Below, piece by piece: positions 1-9,815 of a stretch of DNA of 64,000 nt (the first letter of the stretch is position 1; the number at the start of each line of letters is the position of its first letter). Source of the stretch: Pseudomonadaceae bacterium SI-3 (GTDB lineage: Bacteria > Pseudomonadota > Gammaproteobacteria > Pseudomonadales > Pseudomonadaceae); the NCBI GenBank assembly GCA_004010935.1, contig CP026511.1, positions 2,418,001 through 2,482,000 of the forward strand. Direction: 5' to 3'. The notes under the pieces were generated by a model. The model was not told where the DNA came from. It saw only the letters and a list, made by a program, of their open reading frames with translations, and searched no databases. The translations under genes were made by a program, and so were the position numbers.

Positions 1-135
1 TGCGCTTACTGTAATCATCGTCAGCAGGGTCCGCCCCCAGGCCAGCGATGTACGTTCGGGTTGCAGACCGGGGTCTTCGTGCAGCGGTGGTGGCGCTGGT
101 TTGGGCTCCAGACGGCGGCGGAAGGAAATATGCAT
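1..135 (-). CDS. DUF202 family membrane protein, N-terminal part (cut by window edge)
   Basis: Only the first 45 codons are present; the gene runs off the left edge. A Pro-rich start is followed by a motif ending in PERTSLAWGRTLL, which is the hallmark entry into the first membrane segment of DUF202 proteins. It begins about 10 bases after the stop of a second DUF202 gene, so the two form a tandem pair in one transcript. The family consists of small inner-membrane proteins with about three helices and no established reaction. The start at base 135 is the first ATG after the neighbour's stop. Confidence 0.7.
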   Translation of the reverse strand, partial: MHISFRRRLEPKPAPPPLHEDPGLQPERTSLAWGRTLLTMITVSA

Positions 136-145
136 CGGTGATCGA

Positions 146-514
146 TCAGTTGCGTAATGCGACAAAGGCGATCAGTACCAGCGTCACCAGTGTGCCGCCG
201 ATGGACAGGATCGGGATCAACAGTGGAAACGGCAACGGCCCCTGGTGACGCATCGCACGCTCGATGGTCAGCCAGCGGAAGCAAGCCGTCGAGCTGATGA
301 ACATCGCCAGTAGCAACAGCGAAATCGAGAGGACCTTGCGTATCTCCAGCGGGAAAATTTCGCTGGCAAAGGCCTCGACCGCCACACCACCCGCCAATAC
401 CGCCAGGGACGTTCGTATCCACGCCAGAAAGGTCCGTTCGTTGGCCAGGGTAAAGCGCGGATCGGGTTCCGTTCCGCCAGACAGTAACCTGTGACTCCAG
501 CGACTGCGTTCCAT
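146..514 (-). CDS. YidH-like DUF202 inner-membrane protein
   Basis: This 122-residue protein carries the DUF202 signature NERTFLAWIRTSLA near residues 24-37, followed by three predicted hydrophobic helices (about 30-50, 58-78 and 97-118). It resembles YidH of enterobacteria, a small integral membrane protein of unknown function. The chosen ATG has a GGGAGA about 12 bases upstream; an ATG at 553 in the same frame would add 13 residues without membrane character. It lies directly upstream of a second DUF202 gene, an arrangement like yidH-yidG. Function cannot be read from the sequence. Confidence 0.75.
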   Translation of the reverse strand: MERSRWSHRLLSGGTEPDPRFTLANERTFLAWIRTSLAVLAGGVAVEAFASEIFPLEIRKVLSISLLLLAMFISSTACFRWLTIERAMRHQGPLPFPLLIPILSIGGTLVTLVLIAFVALRN

Positions 515-723
515 TGTGTTGATGCATCTCCCATAGGAATTTACGTAGGTCATTCAAACAGAAACGATGCCGCGCTGCAGGTTCCGTTGAATGTGCGTCG
601 CAGTTCAACTGATGTGGCGGGCACTTGGCATCTAGCACTCTGCAGTGCTGTCAGGACGCAGATCAACGACAGTAGGACGCAGCATGCTAATGTGCTGCGC
701 TCCAAAACAGCTCGGAGATCTCC

Positions 724-1218
724 ATGTTGCTTCGCCTGGTAACCCTCGTTGCACTCGGCACGGCATGCCTGTCTGCAACCGCATCCGATCAGAACCATGC
801 TCATCATCAGATGATGGGTGCACCACTTGAGGCCACTCAAGTGTGGTCGCGTGCCATGCCGCCCACCGCACCCACCGGTGCAGTCTATTTCACGTTACAA
901 AACCCAGGCGATTCACCGGATCGGCTGTTAGGCGTGCACACGCCGCGCGCGAAGAAGGCCGAACTGCATACCCATGTGCACGAAGGCGAGATGATGCGCA
1001 TGAAGCAGATCGATTCGATCGAGGTGCCTGCCGGTGGCCAGGTCGAGTTCAAGCCAGGCAGCAACCACGTCATGCTCTTCGAACTGAGCGCCCCACTCGT
1101 GGCTGGCGAACGCTTCCCGCTGACCCTCGAATTCGAGCACGCGGGCGAAGTGACCGTTGATGTGTCCATCCAGGACCAGGCCCCAGAACCAAGCGGTCAC
1201 GAGCACATGCAGCACTGA
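724..1218 (+). CDS. PCu(A)C family periplasmic copper chaperone
   Basis: The 164-residue product starts with a cleavable signal peptide (about residues 1-20) and a His/Met-rich stretch. The PCu(A)C domain follows at about 35-155. The copper-ligand pattern is visible as HTHVHEGEMMRMK and a downstream HVMLFEL segment. A His/Met tail (HEHMQH) adds further potential ligands. Members of this family deliver Cu(I) to the CuA site of cytochrome oxidase in the periplasm. A GGAG six to seven bases before ATG supports the start, and a hairpin terminator follows. It stands alone, so its partner oxidase is elsewhere. Confidence 0.88.
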   Translation: MLLRLVTLVALGTACLSATASDQNHAHHQMMGAPLEATQVWSRAMPPTAPTGAVYFTLQNPGDSPDRLLGVHTPRAKKAELHTHVHEGEMMRMKQIDSIEVPAGGQVEFKPGSNHVMLFELSAPLVAGERFPLTLEFEHAGEVTVDVSIQDQAPEPSGHEHMQH

Positions 1219-1278
1219 TCGACCATTACGGACTGCGTTTGGCACAACGGCGATCAGACGAAGTCCGAGCCCGTAACA

Positions 1279-1310
1279 GGGGCCGATGTTACCGGCCCCC
1301 TCTCCTTCTT
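1279..1310 (+). terminator. Rho-independent-type terminator after the copper chaperone gene
   Basis: GGGGCCG (1279-1285) pairs with CGGCCCC (1293-1299) across a seven-base loop and is followed by a pyrimidine-rich, T-containing tract. It lies 60 bases past the copper chaperone stop. Confidence 0.6.
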
Positions 1311-1390
1311 CTCCCTAACTTGTTCCGCTGCGTTCGGGGTTAGCTGCCACTGGATCGGCAAGCGCGCTGCCGCCAGCTCCGATTGTTTGA

Positions 1391-2749
1391 TCAGATCCCT
1401 GTCGGCGTGCGCATGGTGACGAACTCTTCGGCGGCGGTTGGGTGAATGCCGACCGTATCATCGAAGATTCGTTTGGTTGCGCCGGCCTTCAGCGCAACGG
1501 CCAAGCCCTGGATGATTTCCCCCGCCTCCGGGCCGGCCATATGGCAGCCCAGGACCTTGTCCGTATCCGCGTCGACCACCAGTTTCATCAGGCTTCGCTC
1601 GAGGCTATCGGTCATGGTCTGCTTCATCGGTCGGAAACGGCTTTCGAACAGCACAACCTTGTGGCCTTGTTCGCGCGCTTGTTCTTCGGTCAAACCGACC
1701 GTCGCCATGTTTGGAAGGCTGAACACAGCCGTGGCGATGTTATGGTAATCGACCGGCCGATACTCCTCGGGTTTGAACAGCTGTCGGGCCACGGCCATAC
1801 CCTCGGCGAGCGCCACGGGCGTCAGCTGGATCCTGCCGATCACGTCCCCGATTGCCAGAATCGAGGGCGTGGATGTGCGGAACTGTTCGTCGATGGCAAT
1901 GAAGCCGCGCTTGTCCAGCGCCACATCGACGTTCTCCAATCCCAGGCCGTCGAGCATCGGTCGGCGACCTGTGGCGTAGAAAATGCAATCGGCTTCCAGC
2001 GTACGACCATCTTCAAGCGTGGCGAGCAGCGTTCCGTCTGCCTGTTTGTCGATGCGGGCGATGTCGGCGTTGAACTGGAGATCAAGGCCTTTTTTGATCA
2101 GCTCATCCTTGAGGTGGTCGCGCAAAGCGCCATCGAAACCGCGTAGAAACAATTCCCCTCGATACAGCAGCTTGGTATCGGCGCCGCAGCCGTGGAAGAT
2201 CGAGGCGAACTCCACTGCGATATAGCCGCCGCCGACCACCAGAACGCGACGTGGCAACGCGTCCAGGTAGAAGGCCTCGTTGGAGGTGATGGCATGCTCG
2301 CGACCGGGAATCTCTGGCACGAACGGCCAGCCGCCAGTGGCAATCAAAATGTGCTCGGCGCTGTAGTGCTTGCCGTCGACCTCTACGGTATGGGCGTCGA
2401 CCAGGCGTGCATGGGCCTGTAGTAGCGTCACGCCGCTGTCGGTTAGCAGGTTCTTGTATATGCCGTTGAGGCGCTGGATCTCGCGATCCTTGTTGGCTAT
2501 GAGCGAAGCCCAATCGAACCTGGCGCCGTCGATGGTCCAGCCGTAGCCTTCGGCTTCGTGGATGTCTTCGGCATAGTGGGCGCCGTAGACCAGCAATTTT
2601 TTCGGCACACAGCCGACGTTTACGCAGGTGCCGCCCAGGTAACGGCTTTCGGCTACCGCCACGCGGGCGCCATAGCCAGCAGCAAAACGGGCGGCACGGA
2701 CGCCACCGGAACCCGCGCCGATGACGAATAGATCGAAGTCGTAAGCCAT
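1391..2749 (-). CDS. gor: Glutathione-disulfide reductase
   Basis: This 452-residue flavoprotein reduces glutathione disulfide with NADPH in the cytoplasm. It shows the FAD-binding GAGSGG near residue 11, the redox-active CVNVGC around 40-46, the NADPH-binding GGGYIAVEF near 175, and the C-terminal HPTAAEEF motif that supplies the catalytic His-Glu pair of the partner subunit. Length matches bacterial Gor. The start is MAYDFDLF at 2749; an upstream start at 2782 would add an unconserved leader. It is transcribed away from the glyoxalase-fold gene at 2822, so the two share an upstream region of about 70 bases. Confidence 0.95.
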   Translation of the reverse strand: MAYDFDLFVIGAGSGGVRAARFAAGYGARVAVAESRYLGGTCVNVGCVPKKLLVYGAHYAEDIHEAEGYGWTIDGARFDWASLIANKDREIQRLNGIYKNLLTDSGVTLLQAHARLVDAHTVEVDGKHYSAEHILIATGGWPFVPEIPGREHAITSNEAFYLDALPRRVLVVGGGYIAVEFASIFHGCGADTKLLYRGELFLRGFDGALRDHLKDELIKKGLDLQFNADIARIDKQADGTLLATLEDGRTLEADCIFYATGRRPMLDGLGLENVDVALDKRGFIAIDEQFRTSTPSILAIGDVIGRIQLTPVALAEGMAVARQLFKPEEYRPVDYHNIATAVFSLPNMATVGLTEEQAREQGHKVVLFESRFRPMKQTMTDSLERSLMKLVVDADTDKVLGCHMAGPEAGEIIQGLAVALKAGATKRIFDDTVGIHPTAAEEFVTMRTPTGI

Positions 2750-2821
2750 GAACTGTTGTCTCCCTTGTAGATCGCACAGCATAACCCAGGCCGTTGGCCG
2801 GATTCATTGGAGGAGCATCGC

Positions 2822-3244
2822 ATGCGCCCTACCCTCACTCATCTCGCGTTGCACGTGCCCGACCTGGACGCCTGCATCGCCTTCTACGAGCAATTCTGCG
2901 GGATGCACGTGTTTCACGAGCGCGCTGGAAAAGGATCTCGCATCGTCTGGATGGCCGAGCCAGGAAAGGAGCGCGAGTTCATTTTCGTGATCATGCCGGG
3001 AGGGCAGGACCGTGCACTGGCCGACAACGACTACAGCCATTTCGGCTTTGCTCTGGCGAGCCGCGCGGAGGTCGATGCGCTTGCAGACAGGGCTCGTCAG
3101 GTTGGCTGCCTGATCTGGGAACCCAGGGACGAGCCCTACCCGGTTGGCTACTACTGTGGCGTTCGTGATCCGGCCGGTCACTATGTCGAGTTCAGCTACG
3201 GTCAGCCTCTCGGTCCAGGCGCGGAAGAAATGCCCGCTCCCTGA
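2822..3244 (+). CDS. VOC-superfamily (glyoxalase I fold) protein
   Basis: The 140-residue protein has two beta-alpha-beta-beta-beta modules typical of the vicinal oxygen chelate fold. The first opens with a TLTHLALHVPDLD segment and the second holds DPAGHYVEFSYG near the C-terminus; the His and Glu residues in these segments are plausible metal ligands. Its close spacing to gor suggests detoxification of a glutathione conjugate or of methylglyoxal, but the substrate is not readable and it lacks the full length of GloA. ATG at 2822 follows GGAGGAGC; the in-frame start at 2807 is less likely. Confidence 0.8.
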   Translation: MRPTLTHLALHVPDLDACIAFYEQFCGMHVFHERAGKGSRIVWMAEPGKEREFIFVIMPGGQDRALADNDYSHFGFALASRAEVDALADRARQVGCLIWEPRDEPYPVGYYCGVRDPAGHYVEFSYGQPLGPGAEEMPAP

Positions 3245-3250
3245 AACGCA

Positions 3251-3273
3251 AAAGCCACCCGAAGGTGGCTTTA
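3251..3273. terminator. Bidirectional terminator between the VOC gene and galU
   Basis: AAAGCCACC and GGTGGCTTT form a perfect nine-base stem with a short loop. It lies between two converging genes, and the A and T ends allow termination from either side. Confidence 0.8.
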
Positions 3274-3289
3274 TGCACAGCACTGGTGC

Positions 3290-4129
3290 TTAGAAAGCTT
3301 TACCGGTCAGGTAGAAGTTCTCGTAGCAGAAGTTGGTCGCTGCGATATAGCCCTCGGCGCTACCGCAGTCGAAACGCTGGCCCTTGAACTTGTACGCCAG
3401 TACGCAACCGTCCTGGGCCTGGCGCATCAGCGCGTCGGTGATCTGGATTTCGCCGCCTTTGCCTGGCTCGGTCTGCTCGATCAGGTCAAAGATATCCGGC
3501 GTGAGGATGTAACGGCCGATGATGGCGAGATTGGACGGTGCATCTTCGGGCTTGGGTTTCTCGACCATGTGGCTGACACGGAAAATGTCGTCACGGATCA
3601 TCTCGCCGGCAATCACGCCATATTTGCTGGTTTCTTCCGGTGGTACTTCCTGGATTGCGACGATCGAGCAGCGGAACTGGTTGTACAGCTTGACCATCTG
3701 GGCCAGGACTGGATCACCGTTTAGGTTGATGCACAGGTCGTCCGCCAGAACGACAGCAAAGGGTTCGTCACCAATCAATGGACGACCGCTGAGAATCGCA
3801 TGGCCCAGGCCTTTCATTTCGACCTGGCGGGTATACGAGAAGCTGCATTCATCGATCAGTTTGCGGATACCGACCAGGTACTTTTCCTTGTCGGTGTTGC
3901 GGATCTGATGTTCGAGCTCGTAGCTGATGTCGAAGTGGTCTTCCAGGGATCGCTTACCGCGGCCAGTAACAATCGCAATCTGGCTCAGCCCAGCAGCCAG
4001 TGCCTCCTCAACCCCATATTGAATCAGGGGCTTGTTCACTACCGGCAACATCTCCTTGGGCATAGCCTTGGTTGCAGGAAGGAAGCGCGTGCCATATCCG
4101 GCCGCAGGAAAAAGGCATTTCTTGATCAT
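3290..4129 (-). CDS. galU: UTP--glucose-1-phosphate uridylyltransferase
   Basis: GalU makes UDP-glucose from UTP and glucose 1-phosphate for lipopolysaccharide and exopolysaccharide synthesis. The 279-residue product opens with the nucleotidyltransferase signature AAGYGTRFLPATKAMPKEM (about 8-26), has ADDLCI in the middle and GGEIQITDA towards the C-terminus, and matches the family length. ATG at 4129 is preceded by AAGGA at a good distance; 23 in-frame codons upstream are not conserved in type. It is followed by a terminator and is monocistronic here. Confidence 0.95.
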   Translation of the reverse strand: MIKKCLFPAAGYGTRFLPATKAMPKEMLPVVNKPLIQYGVEEALAAGLSQIAIVTGRGKRSLEDHFDISYELEHQIRNTDKEKYLVGIRKLIDECSFSYTRQVEMKGLGHAILSGRPLIGDEPFAVVLADDLCINLNGDPVLAQMVKLYNQFRCSIVAIQEVPPEETSKYGVIAGEMIRDDIFRVSHMVEKPKPEDAPSNLAIIGRYILTPDIFDLIEQTEPGKGGEIQITDALMRQAQDGCVLAYKFKGQRFDCGSAEGYIAATNFCYENFYLTGKAF

Positions 4130-4758
4130 GTGAGTCCTTGAAAAGATGAGTCCGATTGATGCACTGCGCCTGGATCGGTCAGCAGCCATACCCTGCATGT
4201 CCCGCCAACGGCGACTGACTAGAGGCTACGACCGCCGAAACGGTTCGGGGTTCGACTGCTGCTGGGCTAATTCGGCCATGCCAGCAACCTGACGGATGGC
4301 TGTTGACATAGCTTCGGCATAGCGTGGCCTGACTAGCAGAAATTGCCAAGCGGCTTAACGAAAAAGATTGCCGCTGCAGTCGTCAAACGCCTCAAGAACG
4401 GAATAGCTCGTGAATGGCCCTCCGTTGCTGAATGGATCAGATGAAGAGATAACCGTCGCAGTTCGCGCGATGGCCTTTCGAGTTTTATTGATCTACATCA
4501 ACAGAATTGGAAATTGATTTCCTTTCATCGCGGGTCATGGCTCTGCGCCGTTGAACAGCGACTAGGATGTCGCCGGCCTCGTTAGTGGCACGGTGCCTTC
4601 ACTCAGCCGGCAGTTGAAAAACCTTGTTAAGCGAAGGGGTTTCCGGCCGATAAGTTAAGGCAGATAAAGCGGCTAAGCCCTGAGCCAGATGGCCCGCAGT
4701 GGTCCGTCGCGTCCCCGGCGAAGGTTTCGTTTTCGTGTAGTAGTAGCTAAGGAACAGG
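4130..4758. other. 629-base intergenic region between galU and the chemoreceptor gene
   Basis: I see no convincing coding sequence in this divergent interval. It contains one perfect ANR/FNR-type site (4488-4501), annotated separately. No strong terminator or repeat was noticed. Confidence 0.6.
4488..4501. promoter_or_regulatory. Perfect ANR/FNR box
   Basis: The sequence is TTGAT-N4-ATCAA, an exact match to the consensus of the oxygen-responsive regulator ANR (and of DNR, which reads a similar site). It is 258 bases before the chemoreceptor start and 359 before galU. If used as a class II site, transcription of the chemoreceptor would begin near 4540 with a leader of about 220 bases. That direction is an inference supported by the heme motif in the chemoreceptor and by hemN, a common ANR target, being the next gene. 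Confidence 0.7.
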
Positions 4759-6381
4759 ATGAACAGCACCTCCCCAGCTCGGCAAATGTCCGTTCAAACA
4801 AAAATCAACCTGGCCCTGTTGGTGGTGTTCGCCCTGGTCCTGGCAGCCTCCCTCCTCTATTCGGCAGGTTCAGAGAAACAGCTGATACTCGATGTCGTGG
4901 AGCAACAGACCAAGGATACGGCCGACTCCTATTTCGACAGTATCAACACCATGATGCTGACCGGCACCATGGGCCAGCGTGAGGTGCTGCGTAACAAGAT
5001 CCTTGCCCGGCCGGGAGTCATCGATGCACGTATCGTCCGCGGCGAGCCGGTAACCAAGCTGTTCGGACCTGGGTTCGAGCATCAGGCACCCAAGGACGAG
5101 TTGGACAGACGTGCGCTTGCCGGCGACGCCACCGTCGAAGTGAGTGATGGTGCGAATGGGCGTGTGCTGACAGTGATCAATCCGATCCATGCGCAACAGG
5201 ATTACCGCGGCACCAATTGCCTGACCTGCCATCAGGTCCCGCAAAACACAGTGATGGGGGCAGTCCGCATCAGCTATGACCTGTCCGCACTGGACGGCGA
5301 GGTGCATCGCAACATTCTGACTTCAGCCGTGATCCAGGCGCTGCTTCTACTGGCGGGTCTGATCGTCATGGGCTACATCATCCGCCGGGTGATTATCAGC
5401 CGTATCAATGAGATGCGGCACACCATGGAGGCGATGACTGCCGACGAAGACCTCAGCCGTACTGTCGCTGTTCACGCCCAGGATGAAGTCGGCGCCATGG
5501 GCACTGCCTTCAACCGCATGATTTTCAAATTCCGTAACAGCCTGGAGGCGGTGGCCGCTGTAACCCACCAGTTGGGAGAGGTGTCGAATCGAGTCTCGAG
5601 CGTCGCCGAGAAGACCCAGACTGCAGTCATGGAACAGCGCAGCGAAACCGATATGGTTGCCTCGGCCATGAATGAAATGAGCGCAACCGTTCAGGAGGTG
5701 GCGCGGCATGCTAACGAGACCGCGTCTGCATCGAGCGGTGCCGATGAGGAGTCGCGAGTTGGCGTCACGCTGGCAACCGAGGCGCTGGATGGTATTGAGG
5801 TGCTGATTCAGGACATCGAGAAAGCGGCGCAGGTGATCAAGCAGGTCGAAACGGACAGTGTCAGCATTGGCATGGTATTGAACGTCATCAACGGGATCGC
5901 CGAGCAGACCAATCTCCTCGCACTGAATGCTGCCATCGAGGCCGCCCGCGCCGGGGAACAGGGCCGTGGTTTCGCTGTGGTCGCTGATGAGGTGCGCACC
6001 CTCGCCTCTCGCACACAGAAGTCCACCGAAGAAATCCAGCGCACCATCGAGCAACTGCAAAACGGTGTGCGTAACGCCGTACACGCCATGGAAGGGGCGC
6101 AGGTTCGCGCTCACTCGGGTTCGGACTGTGTAGCCAAGACCGCACAGAGCCTCACCGTGATCGCGGGTGAAGTGAACACCATCAATGGCATGAACACCCA
6201 AATCGCCACAGCGGCCGAAGAGCAGAGCGCGGTTGCCGAAGAGATCAACCGCAACATCACCACGATTAGCACCATTGCTGACACTACCCTGGCTGATGCA
6301 TCTCAAACCTCGCAGATCAGTGAGGAACTGGTTCAGCTCGCGGCCGAGCTGAATCGTCTGGTTAGCCAGTTCCGGTTGTAA
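4759..6381 (+). CDS. Methyl-accepting chemotaxis protein with a periplasmic c-type heme motif
   Basis: This is a 540-residue transmembrane chemoreceptor. Residues about 14-34 form the first membrane helix, 35-185 a periplasmic sensor domain, 188-209 the second helix, followed by a HAMP domain (about 208-262) and a long cytoplasmic signalling coiled coil. The conserved hairpin tip [19 protein letters not shown] lies near 381-399. The sensor contains a CxxCH motif (Cys154, Cys157, His158), the covalent c-heme attachment signature, just before the second helix. Such receptors can sense redox state, oxygen or NO. There is no C-terminal CheR/CheB pentapeptide. The start has AAGGA six to seven bases upstream; Met10 is an alternative. 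A perfect ANR box lies upstream and hemN downstream. Confidence 0.88.
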   Translation: MNSTSPARQMSVQTKINLALLVVFALVLAASLLYSAGSEKQLILDVVEQQTKDTADSYFDSINTMMLTGTMGQREVLRNKILARPGVIDARIVRGEPVTKLFGPGFEHQAPKDELDRRALAGDATVEVSDGANGRVLTVINPIHAQQDYRGTNCLTCHQVPQNTVMGAVRISYDLSALDGEVHRNILTSAVIQALLLLAGLIVMGYIIRRVIISRINEMRHTMEAMTADEDLSRTVAVHAQDEVGAMGTAFNRMIFKFRNSLEAVAAVTHQLGEVSNRVSSVAEKTQTAVMEQRSETDMVASAMNEMSATVQEVARHANETASASSGADEESRVGVTLATEALDGIEVLIQDIEKAAQVIKQVETDSVSIGMVLNVINGIAEQTNLLALNAAIEAARAGEQGRGFAVVADEVRTLASRTQKSTEEIQRTIEQLQNGVRNAVHAMEGAQVRAHSGSDCVAKTAQSLTVIAGEVNTINGMNTQIATAAEEQSAVAEEINRNITTISTIADTTLADASQTSQISEELVQLAAELNRLVSQFRL

Positions 6382-6394
6382 TCAAGGATGACAG

Positions 6395-6421
6395 GCAGCC
6401 GAGCACACGCAGCTCGGCTGC
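6395..6421 (+). terminator. Hairpin after the chemoreceptor gene
   Basis: GCAGCCGAGC (6395-6404) pairs perfectly with GCTCGGCTGC (6412-6421). Only a short T stretch follows, so it may be a weak terminator or a stabilising hairpin. Confidence 0.5.
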
Positions 6422-6601
6422 TTGGCCTAATATTCATGTATTGACCGCTTGGCGCCCGCGCTTCAGCCTGGCCGGTTCTTGATCTGGGACAGGCCCAGGC
6501 AGGCCGGGGAAACGCGATAATTCGCGCCAAGATGTCGCAGGCTGCGGACGGCACTGCCCGACCCAGCCACTCCCAATCATGCAATCAAGGTGAAACCCTA
6601 C

Positions 6602-7990
6602 ATGGACCAAACGCCGAGCTTTAACCGCGCCCTGGTCGAAAAATATGACCGTCCCGGTCCTCGCTACACGTCCTACCCCACTGCTCCCCAGTTCCATCAG
6701 GCCTTTGCCATGGACGACTACCGCAGTGCCGCGCAGTCGACCAATGTGGCGGCGGAGCCCAAGCCGCTGTCGGTGTACATCCATATCCCGTTTTGCAAAA
6801 GCCTTTGCTACTACTGCGCCTGTAACAAAATCATTACCCACAAAACGGATCGCGCCGTCGAATACCTCGACTACCTCAAGCGCGAGATCAAGATGCAGGC
6901 TTCGCTGTTCGATCGCTCACGCAAGCTGACTCAGCTGCATCTCGGCGGCGGTACACCGACCTACCTCACCAGCGAACAGCTGGCTGATCTGATGGCGACA
7001 CTGCACGACGCCTTCAACATGGACGACAGCGACAATCACGAATTTTCGCTGGAGGTCGACCCGCGGACCGTTACCCCGGCTCAGATTCATCAACTGCGCG
7101 AGCTGGGCTTCAACCGCTTGAGCTTTGGCGTGCAGGACTTCGACGAACAGGTGCAGATCGCAGTCAACCGCATCCAGACCGAGGAACAGACCCGAGAATT
7201 GGTTCAGGCCGCACGGGATGCCCATTTCAAGTCGGTCAGCGTTGATTTGATCTACGGTCTGCCTCTGCAGACCGTGGAAAGCTTCGGCGTTACATTGGAC
7301 AAGATCATCGACATCCGCCCGGATCGCATCGCGGCCTATAGCTATGCGCATCTGCCGGATCTCGTCCGGGCGCAGAAGCTGATTCGCCCCGAGGATATGC
7401 CGCCGCCCGAGCGAAAGCTGGAGCTGTTGGAACTGACCATTCAAAGACTGACCGATGCGGGCTACGTCTATATAGGCATGGACCACTTCTCCCTGCCAGA
7501 CGACGAACTGACCCTCGCCCGCGCCAACGGCACGTTGCAACGTAATTTCCAAGGCTACTCGACCCACGCCGATTGCGACCTGATCGGCCTCGGCATTTCG
7601 TCTATCGGTAAGGTCGGCAACAGTTACAGCCAGAACGTGAAGGAGCTGTCGCAGTATTACGCACGGCTGAACGAAGGCATGTTACCGGTGCACCGTGGCT
7701 ACCAGCTCAGTGAAGACGACCGCTTGCGCCGTGACGTGATCGTTTCGTTGATGTGCCATGGACGCATCGATTACGCCGAAATCGAACAGCGCTACGGCAT
7801 CGACTTCAAGGCGTATTTCGCCGATTCACTGGCCAAGCTGGACGAGCATATCGCCGACGGGCTGGTGGAAATCAACGACGACGCCCTTGTGTTGCTGCCC
7901 CAGGGTCAATTGATGTTGCGCAACGTTGCCATGGCCTTCGATGCCTACCTGGGCGGTGAACAGCGCGGCCGTTTTTCCCGCACCGTTTGA
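6602..7990 (+). CDS. hemN: Oxygen-independent coproporphyrinogen III oxidase
   Basis: HemN is a cytoplasmic radical-SAM enzyme that converts coproporphyrinogen III to protoporphyrinogen IX without oxygen, for heme synthesis under low oxygen. The 462-residue product has the N-terminal GPRYTSYPTAPQFH segment, the iron-sulfur motif CKSLCYYC (CxxxCxxC) near residue 62 followed by another Cys, and the SAM-binding GGGTPTYL near 115. ATG at 6602 follows AAGGTG with a nine-base gap; a GTG twelve bases earlier overlaps the ribosome site and is less likely. A half-matching ANR-like site (TTGAT-N4-GACAG) lies at 6479. Confidence 0.95.
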   Translation: MDQTPSFNRALVEKYDRPGPRYTSYPTAPQFHQAFAMDDYRSAAQSTNVAAEPKPLSVYIHIPFCKSLCYYCACNKIITHKTDRAVEYLDYLKREIKMQASLFDRSRKLTQLHLGGGTPTYLTSEQLADLMATLHDAFNMDDSDNHEFSLEVDPRTVTPAQIHQLRELGFNRLSFGVQDFDEQVQIAVNRIQTEEQTRELVQAARDAHFKSVSVDLIYGLPLQTVESFGVTLDKIIDIRPDRIAAYSYAHLPDLVRAQKLIRPEDMPPPERKLELLELTIQRLTDAGYVYIGMDHFSLPDDELTLARANGTLQRNFQGYSTHADCDLIGLGISSIGKVGNSYSQNVKELSQYYARLNEGMLPVHRGYQLSEDDRLRRDVIVSLMCHGRIDYAEIEQRYGIDFKAYFADSLAKLDEHIADGLVEINDDALVLLPQGQLMLRNVAMAFDAYLGGEQRGRFSRTV

Positions 7991-7998
7991 TCCTCACT

Positions 7999-8035
7999 GC
8001 GCTCAACCCAGCCAGCCAACGGTTGGGTTGAGCGC
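7999..8035 (+). terminator. Hairpin after hemN
   Basis: GCGCTCAACCC (7999-8009) and GGGTTGAGCGC (8025-8035) form a perfect 11-base stem around a 15-base loop. There is no clear T run, so termination is plausible but not certain. Confidence 0.5.
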
Positions 8036-8171
8036 CGCTACGCCAATGCGTGCTCCCGAGCCTACAGTCCGTCACCGCTGATCGTCCAGGCATTGCCAAA
8101 ATCAGTGGCGACTGTATAAATACACAGCCTTGTGGGCCGCTGTGCCCATGCTCGACCGAACCGGACGTTCG

Positions 8172-9815
8172 ATGCGCCAGGCGCTGGAAAACCCCTTCTA
8201 TTACCTCGACAACTTCCGCCAAGTGCTCGCCTGGGTTGGTGAGCGCCACGGTGATCTGCTGCACGATCACGAGCGCGCGTTTCTCGACCGTTTCCACCAG
8301 GTTCCTCAAGCGTCGCAGGCCTTGCTGGTGCGCATGGTGATGCGCAAAGGCACACTGTTTCGTGCCAGCAAGCTGCGCTACACAGAGATTGGCTGCCCGA
8401 TGCAGGCATCCGTCGCACTCATCGAGCACGGCTGGGTCGAGACTAATCCAATGCTGGATGTGGCTCAGCTATTCGGTTTGTTGAAAAAAGACGAACTGCT
8501 TCGTGTATGCGGTAATGCTGCGACCAATAACCAGCGCAAGATCGATTTGCTCCAGGCCATGCTGGCCGAGCACTCTCAGCCAAAGCCTTTCGCCAGCTGG
8601 TGTGAAGGTTTTGACGATGCAGCATTTGCGCTGACCATTGGCGATCTGTGCGACCGCTTGCGGCTGATGTTCTTCGGCAACATCCATCAAGACTGGTCCG
8701 AGTTCGTTCTCGCCGACCTGGGTATTTTTCGTTACGAGCGAGTCGCCTTCTCCCCCGCTTCACGGGCCTTCCATGAACGCGCCGATGTGGATGCCTACCT
8801 GCATCTGCATCGCTGCCGAGAACGCTTCGAGGCGGGTGACGCCGCTGAAGCCGTCCTGCAGGACATTCCATCGACACCGTACGCCAACGAATGGCTGGAA
8901 AATCGCCGCGGCAAGTTGCTGCTGAGCATCGCCAGGCAGTGCGAGCGCAACGGTGATTTGCCCTTGGCGCTGCGCCTGCATGCTGCCAACCGCTATCCGG
9001 GCGCTCGCGAACGTGCGATCCGCGTGCTGGAGCGTTGCGGCCAACCAGAGGCCGCCATGAGACTCGCGCTGACGGCGCAAGCTGTGCCTGAAAGCGAGCA
9101 CGAAGCCCAGCAACTGCAACGCATCCTGCCGCGCCTGCTACGAACCCTGGGCGAACCCATCACGCGCCGCGTGAGCCTCACACAACCAGAGCGCATAGAT
9201 CTGACCCTGCCTCGGCCCGAGGGGATGAGCGTCGAACAGGCCGTGCGTGAACACCTCAGCCGAAGCGATGCGCCGGTTTATTACGTTGAAAACGCGCTGA
9301 TCAATTCGCTGCTTGGCCTGCTCTGTTGGGATGTCATCTTTGCGCCGTTGCCCGGTGCGTTCTTTCACCCGTTTCACGCTGGCCCGGCCGATCTCGCGCG
9401 ACCTGACTTCCATGCTCGCCGGGCAGGATTGTTTGATGAATGCCTGAGCAGACTCGGCACTGGCGAGTACCGTGACTGCATCCGCCGCGCGTTTCGGGAC
9501 AAGTTCGGGCTGCAGTCGCACTTCGTCAGCTGGGGCCTGTTCGACGAGGCATTGCTGGAGCTGGCACTGGTGTGCATCCCTGCCGAACATCTGCATGCTT
9601 TTTTTCAGCGCATCCTGCAAGACGTACCCAACCATCGTAGCGGTCTGCCAGACCTCGTTCAGCTATGGCCCGGCGAGCAGCGTTATCGATTGATCGAAGT
9701 AAAAGGCCCAGGCGACCGGTTGCAGGACAATCAGAAGCGCTGGATCGACTTTGCGTTGCGTCATCAGGTGCCGATCGCGGTCTGCTACGTACAGTGGTCG
9801 GAGGCTGCACCTTGA
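8172..9815 (+). CDS. FAN1-type structure-specific nuclease (VRR-NUC domain)
   Basis: The 547-residue protein matches bacterial FAN1: an N-terminal helical/SAP-like region, a central helical-repeat part, and a C-terminal VRR-NUC domain of the PD-(D/E)xK superfamily. The active-site pattern GLPDLVQLW, then EVKGPGDRLQDNQ about 15 residues later, is intact near residues 490-520. FAN1 cleaves branched and 5'-flap DNA and acts in repair of interstrand crosslinks in eukaryotes and Pseudomonas. The start MRQALENPFYYL was chosen because the conserved part begins there; in-frame starts at 8130 and 8148 exist and no clear ribosome site decides between them. It overlaps the downstream nuclease-helicase gene by four bases. 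Confidence 0.88.
   Translation: MRQALENPFYYLDNFRQVLAWVGERHGDLLHDHERAFLDRFHQVPQASQALLVRMVMRKGTLFRASKLRYTEIGCPMQASVALIEHGWVETNPMLDVAQLFGLLKKDELLRVCGNAATNNQRKIDLLQAMLAEHSQPKPFASWCEGFDDAAFALTIGDLCDRLRLMFFGNIHQDWSEFVLADLGIFRYERVAFSPASRAFHERADVDAYLHLHRCRERFEAGDAAEAVLQDIPSTPYANEWLENRRGKLLLSIARQCERNGDLPLALRLHAANRYPGARERAIRVLERCGQPEAAMRLALTAQAVPESEHEAQQLQRILPRLLRTLGEPITRRVSLTQPERIDLTLPRPEGMSVEQAVREHLSRSDAPVYYVENALINSLLGLLCWDVIFAPLPGAFFHPFHAGPADLARPDFHARRAGLFDECLSRLGTGEYRDCIRRAFRDKFGLQSHFVSWGLFDEALLELALVCIPAEHLHAFFQRILQDVPNHRSGLPDLVQLWPGEQRYRLIEVKGPGDRLQDNQKRWIDFALRHQVPIAVCYVQWSEAAP

Noticed and set aside
6479..6492. Possible ANR box before hemN
   Set aside because: Only the left half (TTGAT) fits; the right half reads GACAG rather than ATCAA.
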